From the NCBI GenBank assembly GCA_013423325.1, contig BLJB01000260.1, forward strand, positions 1 through 64,000: 64,000 nucleotides of DNA, written 5' to 3'. Made by a program: the position numbers and the translations under genes. Source of the stretch: Usnea hakonensis (taxonomy: Eukaryota; Ascomycota; Lecanoromycetes; Lecanorales; Parmeliaceae). The notes below the pieces were generated by a model, which saw only the letters and a list, made by a program, of their open reading frames with translations, was not told the origin of the DNA and did no database searches. Below, piece after piece: positions 43,801 to 55,611 of the stretch. Every line of letters begins with the position of its first letter. The stretch's first letter is position 1.

Positions 43801-45420
43801 TTAGCGCAGCTCTAGCTGAAATGCTTTATACCTTGGCCCCAGCACCTGGCACTTCGGACAATGCCTAGGTCTGCCCATATGCTGCTCACTACTCAGCCTA
43901 TAAACACAGTCACTACAGAAACCGCTGATGCACTCAGTGCAAGCATAGCTGTCTTTCAGCACACTCAGTCTTCTACAGCCTGCACAGTATATTTGCACCG
44001 GCCGGCTATAGAATGTTGGGGAAGTGGTATCTGAGGAATTGGATAGACCTGAAGAAGGTATGTGAAAATTGTGGCCGGATGATTGAGTCGAGGCGGATGA
44101 GTCGATAGATGTCTCGACTGAGGGAAATAGCGTGGGAGCAGAGAAGGAATGTGATGACGGTGGCGTGAGGGCCCTATGCAGTGGCGACGCTTTATACGAT
44201 TGGTTATTATGGGACATGCTGGAGAATGGCGGCATGGAAGCGCGTTTGATTGAGGCGGGAGACTGGGGTATCTGTTGGAGGGTGAGCAGGAAGAAACAAA
44301 TGGCGTTGATCTGATGGATGGTCTTACAGGCGTCATATCTCGGTCAGAGTCTGCTTCTGTTGCAGATGTCGCTGCATCAATCAGATCTTCCCACCTTTTA
44401 CCCATTGCTGCCGCTGCTGCCGCACCTGGCGGTTCTGCAGAAAATGCTTTCCTTCCCTCTATACTTAATCTCCCCGAAAATTCTTTGGATTTGGTCTTTT
44501 CGTGCTTAGGTCTCCGGCTGTTCTGGGTTATCGAAGATTTTCGAGGCCTGTTGCCTTTTTCTTTTCTTTGTATAGAGTCTTTCCTGTGCAGCGGAGGTAA
44601 GGTTGTGGAGCGTCCAGGCGGCGAATGTGCCATCATTGAAGGAAGCAACTCTCTGGGTCTTGGCGAGTGGAATGGAGGCATCGATTGCTTGTTGAGGTGG
44701 TTTTGGATGGGAGGGAGTTCAATCGAAGGGCGCATTGGTGGTCGACTTACTTCATTCTCGGAGGCGTTGTCCTGTAATAGAACTACTGTCAGTTGCCATT
44801 CGAGGTTCCGTGGAGATCCTAATCTTTGTGAGAGACTACTCACAGCTTCCGAGTCCCAGTCTGAATGGGGTTGATGGTTGTGAAGCTGTGCGAGAGCAAC
44901 GGCCGCAGTAGCTGCAGCTGGGTATTGGTCTTCCAACGTTCGAGGAGGTGCAGGAGGTGCAGGAGAGCTTTCAATGCCGGCGTATGTGTCTCTTTCATGA
45001 CCATAGACTGAAACATCAGCACTCAGTAGGTTGTGCTGGAATTACTGGCATACCAGAGTTGCCGTATGGCTGGGTTGGTGGTGGAGGAAGAATATGTGGG
45101 CGCTCCGTTGGTGGAGTATTGATCATGAGCTGAAAGCTCTCTTCCGTTGCAGGTAGCTTCGCGATGTAGTGTTCTGGGTGTGCTCTTCGAATATGCTCCT
45201 GCATGGATCGATACCGCTTTTCCTGTGGATCAATTGGTCATCAGTATCACTCGAATACGAGCCGGATCGAGTCATTCCATTGTTTACGAGACTCGGTACT
45301 CACTCCCAGACATCTTTTCCGACAATTGGATCCATCTTGATTTCTCAATGGACAGACAACCTCGTTATTAGCATCAGATGCGGAGAAAGAACTTGTTGTG
45401 AATGAGGTCCTGGGTGGCAT
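43801..45420 (-). CDS. Two-zinc-motif protein
   Basis: Five exons (45420-45304, 45222-45054, 45007-44844, 44771-44328, 44271-43801) give 454 aa with all phases closing. N-terminal C2H2-like motif: Cys23, Cys33, His49, His54 in VVCPLRNQDGSNCRKRCLG then EKRYRSMQEHIRRAHPEHYI, followed by the conserved KLPATEESFQLMINT. The middle is Pro/Ser/Lys-rich with a nuclear-signal-like RPKHEKTKSK. The C-terminal 60 residues hold eight cysteines: C-x2-C, C-x2-C, C-x2-C and C-x2-C (YCAGCRRL, YACTECISGFCSDC, RHCPKCQ), a RING-like fold. I have seen this N-terminal pattern in fungal proteins described only as C2H2-type; no function is established to my knowledge. Nuclear role inferred. Confidence 0.83.
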
Positions 45421-46144
45421 GCCTGGCGCCTATGGATCTGGCGATCGGTTGTCCGCAGACAAGCGGGTTGAGGATGGAGCAGCTCGAGGTACTCGTATAT
45501 AGATTGGTAAAGATGTTGGCTTCTTTTGAGACGAATTGGCGAGAGTGACAGAGGTAAATGTATATAGGATAAGATTGGAGCAGCGATTGATATTGAAGAT
45601 TGGGGGAAGAGAATGTCGAATGGGAAGCTTGGGACCGAGGGCGGAAGGCATGAGGTGACTAGATGGTTGGTGGGGACTAGTACTGTAGCTTTATCGATAG
45701 CCTGGATGAGGGGCATTTCTGCCCTTAGAGTATCCATTAGAGTACCCTAAGGTACCTTACCCCTCTGGGCATCTAAATCGAAACCTCCTCCTGCCGACGC
45801 CCCATTTGAGTAAGACTGTAAATGGGCTTTGGCTTGAAAGCTTGCATAAATATTACATCACGTGCAGTGTAGCGAGTACCGAGACTGCCGACTACCGATT
45901 TAATCATTTAACCTTGTCCTCGATGCTTCCCCTTTCCCAACAATGCATCTCTTTTCTTCTTTCCTTACTGTCCTATCACCTTGCTATCACTTTCCAATAA
46001 TACATTGTATTTCGTCATGTCTATTGACTCGCAAACCTTGTCTGTCTAGCTTCCCTTTCATCCTCTCAAAGAGTAGAGAGATTGGTATACCGGAACGCCA
46101 AGCTCTAAATCATTGCACAAATACATCCATCTGCTTTTCGACTC
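45421..46144. other. Intergenic
   Basis: A 724 bp spacer with the promoter of the zinc-motif gene on the left and the 3' end of the alternative oxidase gene on the right. No gene seen. Confidence 0.45.
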
Positions 46145-47381
46145 TCAGATCACCTCTTCCCTATTCCACCCTGTCGATTTGATGTTCTCGATCCCTTTTG
46201 AGGGGTGTGGTCGGGCCGCGTCTTCGTACTCGCTGACGAAAGGATTCGGGTCATTTTGTTGCTCGAGATTGCCCAAGGTATGGTTGACCTCCCTATGCTT
46301 GGCCTCATCTGCCCGAATGTACAACAATAAATCTTTCATCGTTCGGTGACCTTCTGGCATGTTCCAGTATCGAACCGCAATCTCCGGTGCCTCAAGCTTC
46401 TGCCATTTGGGAAGTTTTCCAGCCTCGATATCTCCGATTACACGGGTGTATGTCAGGACGGCTTCCTCTTCCAGGTACCCAACGAATCGATGGCATGCTC
46501 GAGGGAAGAACAGATAGCTCATGAAGAACATGTTGTAGAAAACCCCTTGCGCACCGATGATCATCAACTTCATGAATCGGCCTGGCTCAGCCATCTTCAT
46601 GAACGTCAGAAGGTGCATGCGTTCGTTGTAGGCTTCTTCTAGGAGGGTTTCTATCCTGTTCTCGTCGTCAGCGTCTCACAACTAGGAAGAATGGTGACCT
46701 CATCCTTACCACCCGTTGTCTCTTTTCAGCCTCCGCAGGCTGTGCAGGTGCCGCACTGAGCCAGCGACCATTCCAGGTACCCCAGCAACGCTTTCAAGGA
46801 AGAGAAACCTCACCAGCCACTTCCGCTCTGTCATGGGCGACGAGCCAAGCCAGCTCTTCATTTTACTGAGTCCGAGCCAACTACCCTTCTTCTTAGCCTC
46901 CTCTGTGGGATGACTATAGCCGGTAGCGGTGTCCATGCCAAAGCGTAATAACCTCAACATGGAATATGCTATTGAATCGGACCAAGTTTTTTTCTCGCGG
47001 TGGGCTATTTGAATAGCATTCATTTGCTGTTCCGTATAACTGAACAGGTATTAGTTCATATATGCGCGCCGTTAGGGACCCGAGAGCTTCGTGGTGGTGC
47101 GAATGGGATGCTTACATGGGATGATGCCATGCTGGCGGAGTGATTTTGATATTCTTGGTGTCTGCGGGAGGGAAGTACTTCTCTTGGAACTGCGTCCGAG
47201 GAGTGGTAGTGAAGCGTCGTTTAGATGACGGCCCCGGGCGCTGAGCTAGGCAATAAGTCGCACAGGGTCTGAAGTGCGCAGAGCTCGATGCATCAAAAAA
47301 GGTATGAAGGGCGTGAGAGAGTTGTGCTGCAGCTCCTTTGTTGACGAGGATTGTTGCTGTAGGTCTTGCTTGTGCGTACAT
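46145..47381 (-). CDS. aox1: Alternative oxidase, mitochondrial
   Basis: Three exons (47381-47116, 47039-46710, 46655-46145) give 368 aa, the usual length of fungal AOX. The first 60 residues are a basic presequence. The di-iron ligands are all present: the Glu in [15 protein letters not shown], the Glu-Glu-His set in [15 protein letters not shown], the Glu in VGYLEEEAV, and [11 protein letters not shown] near the end. Known: a non-proton-pumping ubiquinol oxidase on the matrix face of the inner mitochondrial membrane that bypasses complexes III and IV. Fungal AOX genes are usually induced when the cytochrome path is blocked; I cannot identify the control sites here. It belongs functionally with Cox15 and BCKDH at 16-19 kb but is not linked to them. 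Confidence 0.97.
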
Positions 47382-48115
47382 CTTTGATGCAGGCACCGAT
47401 AGCAGTATGGACGGTGATGTGAATTTTATGAAGTTGTAGGTGTGAGTTTGATTGTTTGAACTTGTTGCATGAAGAATGAAAGCATGAGTGAGATAGTAGT
47501 ATAAGAGATTAAACCCAACTTTACCCTTTGCCGCATATGTATGATTCACCTGTCCGTGTCCGACTCCGATAAATACTCGCAACAGATGCACAAACAGATC
47601 TGCCACGCGCTAAGGTATTAAATTCTACTCCAATCAAGGGATCGAGTTCCCTTATCCAGTCATAAAGATGAGTAAGCCGGAATCAGCTTTTACCTATTTG
47701 TCGAATTGCGGTATACGAGACAGACACCAGACTCCGCCACTCGCCATTCTTGGATCTTTGATATCGAGAATTTTCCGGCATCGGGACGAATCGGATTTCA
47801 CATCTTCCACATGATGAGGCACAGACTTCAAATTCTCGGTCAACCTCGTGACCTGATCACTTTCAATAATGCTGTAAGTAACAGTGATCATTAGCAAAAT
47901 CAAGGTCGAAGCTTTGTTGTGTTGATGAAGCAAACACTCAAAGGGTCAAAGGGTTGAGCGCGTTGGCCGGAATTCCGAATTAAAGTTAAGCAAGGCTCTA
48001 ATGCAGCTTCTCCCCGAGGTTTTACCGATTGGTTCTAATCCCCACTGCATGCTCTGACCTAAAGTACCTTCGTCGCTCTCGCCCCAACATTGAAGCTGCT
48101 TATTAGGTCGAGAGC
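47382..48115. promoter_or_regulatory. Divergent promoter of AOX and Vps71 genes
   Basis: 734 bp between divergent start codons. CCGAAT-like or CGG half sites may be present, but I do not claim an AOX induction motif. No gene seen. Confidence 0.4.
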
Positions 48116-49002
48116 ATGCCTCTGATCGAAGAGCTCGCCAATTCGACTTCGATCAGAGCGCCCGGCTACACTCTGGTCCCCGACCATGGGCAGGGTACCG
48201 TTCAAGCAGCCGCACAGCCAACAGCCGGTAGGAACAAGCGCGCCAGATTCACAGGACCCGCCGGCACCGACACCACAGTCGCCCAGCAGAATGCCACCGC
48301 GAAGCACCTGTCCGATCTAGACAAGGACAGTCAACGAGATGTACAAATCGTCGTGCCGGCAAAGCAGAGGGAGAGTAGCAGTGCCGGGAAAGGTTGAAGA
48401 ATCACCGGACGCTTTCATTTGATGGGGGCTTGGAGAAGTCTTTTCTGACTTTGGGAACAAAAGCAGTACAGAAGAAGACTACGACCAACGTCCGCCGCAT
48501 ACTCATGTCCCAAAAGACTTTTGCCAACCATCTCGCCGACGAAGAGGCATTTCTCGCCCTTCAACAGCAGCACCCATCATCCTCTGCCACCCCCCGCGCC
48601 CCAGTTCTCAAGACTTCCAGATCCACGCCAAACGTAAAACAGTCGTCAACGGCAGAGGTGCATCCCACACAGGCAGGACGTTCGCAGACAGCTTCCCTAC
48701 GTGCTGGTGGGGGAATCGGCAACCCAGGGGCCAGAGATCCTTTAGATGACGAGCACTTGCTGAAATCACAGGTGCCGTCCGTACCGTCAGAAGAAGTGAT
48801 GGAAGCGCTTCTCTCGGGTCCTCCGCTATCCTACACTGCCGCTCGCGGGGCTCCTCCTCCCCCAGGGAAGCCCCAGAGGCATTTCTGTGAAATATGCGGA
48901 TACTGGGGGACCATCAAATGCATGAAGTGCGGGGCTAGGGTGTGTGGATTGGAGTGCAAAGGCACGCATGATGATGGACGGTGCTTGAAGTTTTATGCCT
49001 AA
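48116..49002 (+). CDS. SWR1 subunit, zf-HIT (Vps71/ZNHIT1-like)
   Basis: Two exons (48116-48392 and 48467-49002) with a 74 nt intron in phase 1 give 270 aa. The join restores KVQKKTTTNVRRILMSQKTF. The C-terminal HIT zinc finger is HFCEICGYWGTIKCMKCGAR then VCGLECKGTHDDGRCLKFYA, with the full set of Cys and His ligands. The motif FANHLADEEAFLAL in the middle is typical of the Vps71 group. Known: Vps71/Swc6 (ZNHIT1 in animals) is part of the SWR1 complex, which puts the histone variant H2A.Z into nucleosomes. Other zf-HIT proteins (Hit1, Bcd1) are less likely because the finger is at the very C-terminus. Confidence 0.92.
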
Positions 49003-49915
49003 AGCTGATGTTGGATCTACGATAACGTCGAAGCTAGCTCTACGGGTATTGAAGAGGCGTGGACTGGAAGTTGGGAAAAGACCATTCAATCTGTATGGCA
49101 ATTGGTACCTCAAACGCAGCATGAAGGCGAGCTTCAGATGCTACCAAAAGATTCACAGAATGCATCTCTATCCGTTGGCCTGCATCCATTGTCCTCCTCG
49201 ATCTCGTTCAAAAAAAGATATTCTCATACACCCCCACCGCACCCCAACTCCAAACCACCGCCGTCATCCAATACGAATACACCCCATAAACCCGCCTAAC
49301 CTCCCCTTCACCGTACCAACTCTGTACAACCTCTCAGCAACAACACGCCGTCCCCCAAGAATCCACAGCCATCTCCACAACAAGATCCATGATCCGTACT
49401 CCCTTGAACAAACCGCACCGCCCTGAGACAGCGGGGCGCGCTCATCTTTCTCCGCGTGCAGGATGAGAAGCGGAGGTTTGAATATCCCTCATATGGTTCT
49501 GTTTATAAAAGGCTAGTAATTCTACTATGATTATAACTACCTTTTACTATTGAGATTAAGCTATTACAAGGTATTAATTTTCTAAACTCTACATTTTCTT
49601 AAATCTTATAGTATTAGAATGGAATGTCTAAGTAAAGGTAATTAAAATTTGTACTAGCATTTTCATATGTATCGTTATAAGTATAGATCTAGACTGCTAT
49701 AACTTTTAAGACCGACTTTGGTGGTGAAAGCGGAAATCTCGTGCCAAGAAACGCGCAAGCTGCCTGCATACGTCGATACCTAGGCACTACACTGTTTCCT
49801 TATTGCCTGCGCATTCGTAAACAAGTACAAACTGAAAACGCCAAGGTCTGACCTCAATCTCCAGGATCAAGGTCCTCTCTCCCCCTCCCATCCGTCCAGG
49901 GACTCTCACTCCACC
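49003..49915. other. Intergenic with AT-rich pocket
   Basis: A 913 bp spacer without a gene. From about 49500 to 49710 the DNA is strongly AT-rich and full of TpA (for example tagtattagaatgg), which looks like the worn-out remnant of a transposon after repeat-induced point mutation. No coding motif remains. Confidence 0.5.
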
Positions 49916-51855
49916 CTAATCACAGGGGTAATGCGGAGTCTTCTTTCCGTTGCCATAACTGTAATTGTCCCAATTCTTCGTCGCCTCTTCCCCGCTACAA
50001 ACTGGGATCTGGACCACGCCCGCGGCTTGAATGCCATTGTCATAGATGTCATTCAGAGTGTCAGAATTGGTGGGATCGGCGACCGGCCAGCCGTTTTTGT
50101 TGCCGTTGGCTTTGTAGCCTGCTACAGCGCTAGATGTTTGAAGGATTGTCAGCATCAAGCCCTCATTCGTGGACCCACCAGTAATGGTTGGACAATCGGT
50201 AACAGAGATAACCAGGGAAGAAAGTACGAACCCAGCGATGAAATCATCCTCCTTGACTCCACCCCACTGCGTTCCATCCAGCGTACTCACCCCAGGTAGG
50301 GATCCGAGCAAATAATTAGAACTGCAGCTGGCAGCCTCGCCGCCCTGATCGGTGCAGTCTCTGTTACTACCTTGAGCCGCGACAAGGTAGTAGATTGTGT
50401 TATCCACGCAAGCGTAATTTGCGACGGCGACATTGTTGGTTATGTATTTGGAGTCGGGGTTGATGGTGCCACAAGCCGCGGCGGAGTCGCTGCAATATGG
50501 GCTGTCAATATCGCGCTTGAAGGATTGGATGTTGGTTTGAAGAAACACGAATGTAGAGGAAGACGTACATGACTACGGGTGCATAGTCTTCGTTGCTGAG
50601 GCTCCATGCCTGGGGAATCAAGAAGCCGTAGATGGCTTTCTCCATGGCGGCTTGGATACCGTCTTGTTGAAAACCAGCTTCCAAGACGTGACCATCTGTG
50701 ATCTGGCTGTGGAGCATATCGATCGAGGATGAGGAGCCGTTGAAGAGGTTTTGGTTATAAGTGTCAATGGCATGTTCCCACGTGGTGACCATATTGCCGA
50801 GGTTTGTATTCAGCGAATTGGTCGCTGAGATGATGGCGCCGCTGAGGAAAGGGACCCATGAGCTCAATGTACGAGACCTCCATACTAGGGGGAAGACGCT
50901 GAACTTACGATAGGCCGGCGTCTTTAGAGATCGTGACGCCGTTGGAGACCATTGGGTTGACCAGATCTTTGAGGGTACCAAGGGTGTTGGGATTTGCCTT
51001 GAAGAAGGGGACGACCTTGAGAACTACAGCGATTCGACAATGTCAGCCAAAGCTTAATACAAGTCGCCTAGGCAAAGAGGTTTGTATCTACTTACGTGAG
51101 TTCCAGACCGGTGAAGCCACCAACGCAAACCCAAGGCCAATCAAATCCAGCATAAGCTTAAGACCTGCATCTGGGTCATCGATGGGAGCAAAGGTCGTCG
51201 AGAATGTCCCCATGTAGTCCGCCGTAGGTCCATTCGCATTATCGATACCCTCATAGAAGTTGTAGTTGAGATCACTGATCGAAACCAACGAATTCAGGAT
51301 GAAGAATCCAGCGGGATGATTGACGTCACTGCATTCCACATCAGAGCTACAGCCGTCTCGGGCTGTGGTCTGCCCGCACAGCATCTGGTCCGGTCCGTGA
51401 AAGAAGTTGCTGATTTGCTGGGAGAAGGTGAGGGGGTTGTTAGGATTGGAGGTCCAGGAGGCGACGGCAGCAGTCCAGGCATCCTCAGTGTCAACGCTTT
51501 TCCAGCGATCGCTGGGATCGATGGCGGCGTTGGTCACGTCGGGCGTGGTGCATTGTGCGGTTTCCCAAGCGGGGGCGGAGGAGGTTGCTGAGGTCGCGGA
51601 GCGTGCTTCAGCTACTCCAGCAGAGATTCCTGCTATGACTGCTGCAACAGCAGCAGAAGTTGCTGGCGCTGCACTGGACGGAGCTTTCGAGGTCGAGGAG
51701 CGTGCTCCAGCTGCTCCAGCAGAGATTCCTGCTTCGACTGCTGCAATAGCAGCAGAGGTAGCTGGCTTTATGGTTGTGCTTGAGGAAGCTGGGGCTGCTT
51801 TGGTGGTCGAGGAGATGGCTAGGGCCATGGCGATCAACGCTGCCTGGTAGATCAT
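49916..51855 (-). CDS. Secreted protein with Ala/Ser repeats
   Basis: Four exons (51855-51096, 51023-50909, 50862-50569, 50501-49916) give 584 aa; phases close. A signal peptide is clear (MIYQAALIAMALAISSTTKA, likely cut before APAS). Residues 30-95 contain a 33-residue repeat twice: PATSAAIAAVEAGISAGAAG and PATSAAVAAVIAGISAGVAE. The remaining 480 residues have at least ten cysteines (for example CGQTTARDGCSSDVEC, YCSDSAAACG, NYACVDNTIYY) and end in HYPCD, so a disulfide-bonded extracellular domain is likely. I do not recognise a family or catalytic motif. Fungi have many such secreted proteins of unknown role. The 46 nt second intron uses a TTGAG acceptor chosen by phase. Confidence 0.85.
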
Positions 51856-53983
51856 GGTGGTGAAAGTGACGGTCAAGTCTCTTGTGCGAGAATGAGGTGG
51901 AACGGTCTGTGGATTTGGCGCATATCTTCGAAGCGATGTAGATAATGATATATATATATTCACTCCTAAGTACAGGTATCGATGAGGTCAAAGCTTCGTG
52001 CATGGCTACTGAGCCGTATCGACTGGCATAACCCCCTGCGTGAAACCCCAACATCGTCATATCTTCTCGCAACTAGCAAGAGCTATTGGAAGGGGCAACC
52101 CGTGCTTATCCACTGACATTAGACTCCGTGGCTCCAGATGACATCGACCAAGGCCGCTTGCGAGGTTATGAAACAGTGTTAGGTGCCACCTTGGATAACA
52201 TAGGTGTTGGAACATATGGAAGATGTTCGCTAGTATCCCCACGTGCATATGTATAAAAATTTGTTGCTCAGGTAGTCTAACGTCTCATGTTCAATCGAGA
52301 GCGATGCCAGGGCGGCGTGTTCTCGTAGATCATTGAAGGATCGTGGCCTCCCTGTTTGTTCATCGGACATGTGATAGAAAATGCCTGTGGCTGACGTATC
52401 TCATAGTCGCGAGGTATGTTGGAGAGTAGTGGGAGCTTGACAGAATAATATTTCTGCATCAACACGCCAGGCATGTTACTGGACAAATTAGGATACAAAT
52501 ACGCCGATTCGGGACGAAAATCCAGAAACGGCAAGGAAATTTGACATGGTGTGCTCATCCCTCATGAAAATGGGCAAGATTTCAAGTGGATTGACAGGTG
52601 TAAAATGCTACAAAGAACCATCTCGACGTCGTTCCGAAAGACAATCACAGTCAAGATCTGATAGCTGAAACATGCCCCCACGAAATATAACTCCATAGAC
52701 CTAGCACCTAAAAGACGTTGCGAACCGGGCGTTTCGAACATGTACTTGAGAGGCAAGGAATGAAGTGAGGAACAAATGGTGCATCTTTGGCGCTACACGT
52801 GGTGGCACAGCAGCTTGGGCGTCAAGGCTTCGTAAGTGCATGAAACATGTATAACGGGGTAAGTGTATAGGTACTCGAACCAAGAACAGCAGTAGTTGCG
52901 ATATTTGATGAGTACCACGTGTTGGATTGGAAGGACTGTAACCGGATGGTGGACTTAGGCTGAGACAATAATATTTGTTCTTGAACAAGACCTTCCTAGA
53001 TGCTTGACTCAAGGTCATTCCAGCCGAGGGAGTGGATCAGGAATACTTCAAGTACTTCAATTCCCTTCCTTGAGGGATTGTATAAGGCGTTAAAAGTAAG
53101 ACTATCGCGGTACGTATTTCTTTTTTAATATAAATAAGTATGGGGGACCTGCTTTAGCGAGCGTGTATAGCCCTAGAGGTATGAAGTAATCAATTTGGGT
53201 TTTCGGTGATTGTTCCTTACCTTACATTCTGGGGAAAAGTCGGCAGGGACTTTTGTCACCCACCCTCGTTACCTTTTATTACTTACCTTAGGTAAATTCA
53301 GAGTACCAAAATCCGGAAGATCCCGGGAGACTTAGTGATGAAGGTACGAGTACGCTTCAGGACTCTGCGCCATGCTACGGCTCTGATCATCGCATCATCT
53401 TATGCTGTATATAATTGAGATGGCTTTCGCTCTACAATCCCGCGTCATGTAACTGCAGACGGGGCTGCGTTTGATTCGTACTAGTTCCATGCCCCGAACG
53501 CACTTTGCGTCCAACTCTTAAGATCTGAGGCCGGTGGCGCTGTCGGCGCCATTACTCATCGAATCACTCATCGAATCCAATGCGACTTGTATTGCTCCGC
53601 CCACAAAGTTATTCCGCGTACAAATCAATGTAATGTATGGGAAGAGTGCTCCTGGTTTTTCATCTGTGGATTTCAGCTGAAAAGGTTGGCCACGAGGGGC
53701 TATAATAAAGGTTCCCTGTCTGACGTACAGTGTCTGCGCCTTGTATGCTATACTTTAGTGACTACTATAATCTGTTGGATTATGCACGCCGTGGATGAAT
53801 AATGCTTCATAATCCGAGGTGATGGCTGCAAAGGTTGGCCGATACCACACGCCTTTGGTACTCCACTGGATGAATGTACTCCTTTCCCTAGATGGCCAAA
53901 TATCATCTTATATTTACGGCTCTGATCCTCTTTTTCTTGATTGTCAGCGTTGTGCCTTTCAGAGTTATCACGTAGTTCAAGTC
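51856..53983. other. Long intergenic region
   Basis: 2.1 kb with little of note. Next to the secreted-protein gene there is an AT-repeat (atatatatat at about 51950). A minus-strand frame at 52558-52280 (93 aa, starts MSTPCQISLPFLDFRPESAY) begins with ATG but I cannot support it as a gene. Direct repeats agtacttcaa lie at about 53050. No transposon ends were found. Confidence 0.45.
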
Positions 53984-54525
53984 ATGTCTGTTGGATATAT
54001 AGGTCCTCCGCTTGTGATATCCGCGTCTTCTGTCCTTCCATCGCTATGTGTTCTCGCTGTCGACTTGAGGTTCTACACAAGACGAAAACAACATGAAGAT
54101 CTCCGACTGGATGATTGGCTGACTATGCCTGCCTTGGTGACCATGCGATATCCCCAACCTGTATTCCGTAACACTTACCGTGTTTGATTAGATCCTCACA
54201 CTCGGAATGGGGGCTTCTCTCATCGCTGGTCAGCAACTTCGATTGACGTGGATAAGGTGTAAGAATCTAAAGGCCCTAGGCGTCGCTGTCAAAGGAGTCG
54301 CGCATCACACTCCACCTCCCAAGACTTCAGAGGACCCGCGTGCCTCTTCAAACCACGTTTTCACAGTGACTTCGAAGGTGCGTAGGCTCTATGGATTCCT
54401 GGATCATCTAATCGCCGTCTTAGGTGGAATGGGCTTTCCAGCTCATGCAAGTCCTTGCGCTATGCTGTGTCAAGCTTACCTTATGTGGCTTAGTGCTTAG
54501 TCATTATAGTAGTACCTTAATATAG
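53984..54525 (+). pseudogene. Truncated rhodopsin-domain receptor
   Basis: Three exon-like pieces (53984-54136, 54192-54377, 54424-54525) read in one phase as a PTH11-like receptor front half: a first helix and LRFYTRRKQHEDLRLDDWLT, then LILTLGMGASLIAG, then HHTPPPKTSEDP, then WAFQLMQVLALCCVKLTL. The pieces fit the usual family order through the third helix, after which the frame runs out at a TAG at 54523-54525; only 146 of an expected 350 or so residues are present. There is no sign of the missing helices before the next gene starts at 54638. I call it a pseudogene or gene relic. Its relation to the intact receptor at 32.6-33.9 kb is family only; the sequences are not close. Confidence 0.7.
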
Positions 54526-54637
54526 CCGGGCCTTCCATGTACAAATATTATCATCCTTCCTACTTTACCGTGCTACCCACACGAATCTCTCTGCTGGATG
54601 CGTTGCATCGAACTACATCAACATTCAAATTATCAAA

Positions 54638-55561
54638 ATGAACAAGGATATCCCCAGTCGACCTGTCACGCCTGCAAATTCCGAAGATGAAGTATGTGTC
54701 TTTGTCTTTGTCTAAATGTTGCCTGAGTCATTACAAGACTAAACTTATTAGACCCTCCTCGTTGACGCAGTCCTGTACAAAGAGCTCCGTGTCCCACCTC
54801 CAGAAGACCCTGAAAATTTCAGCAAGACCTCCCTGCGAAATGAGTTACAAAATATCAGACTAGGTCACAACGGCGATAAAGTAATTTTTGGCAACTCAGA
54901 AGGAGAAAGTCTTTTAGCAAGGTTAACAGCGACCGAAAAGAAGTTTGAAACTTCACTTTCGAAAGACAGAATCACAACACAAAGGATTGAAAAGCTGGAG
55001 AGAAAAGTCGACGAGAATGCAATGGAGATAGGGTCATTAAAGGCCCACCTTCGCCAGTACATGCAAAGCTCGGATAACTATTTGTCAATCCGCAGAAGGT
55101 TCCTTGAAGTTTATCAACGAGATGTCAAGGGCGGGGAATTCAGAGATCATAAAGCGATCCAGAAAGGCAATATTGTTGCCCATGAGGGAGACGCACTTGG
55201 TGATGCGATGGTATATACTCGAGACGGAAGGCAAGATAGAAAATTGTTTCGCGAACTCTACGGTCTCGATCACACTCAAGTTTTAGAATATTGTATGGAT
55301 CAAAATCGTATACTGTGATGAGAGCTAATCAGATACATAGATAATGGAGCGAACGACGGCGGGCTCTATCTAGTCTTGAATGCGCATGCTACGCTGCTCG
55401 CAAAAGGCGACAAGGTTTCGGACGAACTCAAATTAGCTTTCGATTCTTTCATTGACAATGTCGAGATGTACTGGTCACAGCCGCCCAACTCAGATCCAAA
55501 TAGCCCACTTGGACGGGCCTACTACACATTTTGGAAGCATCACAAAGACAAGGGACGTTAG
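54638..55561 (+). CDS. Hypothetical protein, 3' end disputed
   Basis: Three exons (54638-54691, 54752-55292, 55341-55561) give 271 aa from MNKDIPSRPVTPANSEDE. A coiled-coil stretch is seen around TATEKKFETSLSKDRITTQR. The C-terminal half has no motif I know (IVAHEGDALGDAMVYTRDGR, LYLVLNAHATLLAKGDKVSD). The frame ends WKHHKDKGR and TAG at 55561. Directly after, a frame shifted by +1 reads SAFDIAAARSSRTLLKETRG then SETRLANVSLDQARSAHVEA and on to QGRDMV (stop at 55820), which looks like coding sequence. Either the gene has been broken by a frameshift near 55559 or a missed intron joins the parts. The 47 bp shared segment (55565-55611) sits exactly at this break. Confidence 0.6.
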
Positions 55562-55564
55562 GTG

Positions 55565-55611
55565 TCTTCTCAAGCCACCAAAGCAAACCAAGGCGTCAGC
55601 GTTCGACATTG
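55565..55611. repeat. 47 bp shared segment, copy 1
   Basis: 46 of 47 bases are identical to 57799-57845, in the same orientation. It starts tcttctcaagccaccaaagc and ends gttcgacattg. Flanks on both sides are unrelated. In this copy the plus strand reads LKPPKQTKASAFDI in the shifted frame after the hypothetical gene. Confidence 0.9.

Noticed and set aside
44275..44874. 199 aa plus-strand frame
   Set aside because: Antisense to a five-exon gene whose splicing and zinc motifs are well supported.
26760..47381. A metabolite or defence gene cluster
   Set aside because: No polyketide or peptide synthase, no cluster-type regulator with transporter, and no nucleotide-binding recognition genes; the genes are unrelated housekeeping functions.
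52280..52558. 93 aa minus-strand frame starting with ATG
   Set aside because: Looks somewhat protein-like but I found no family, partner exon or promoter sign; left as unproven.
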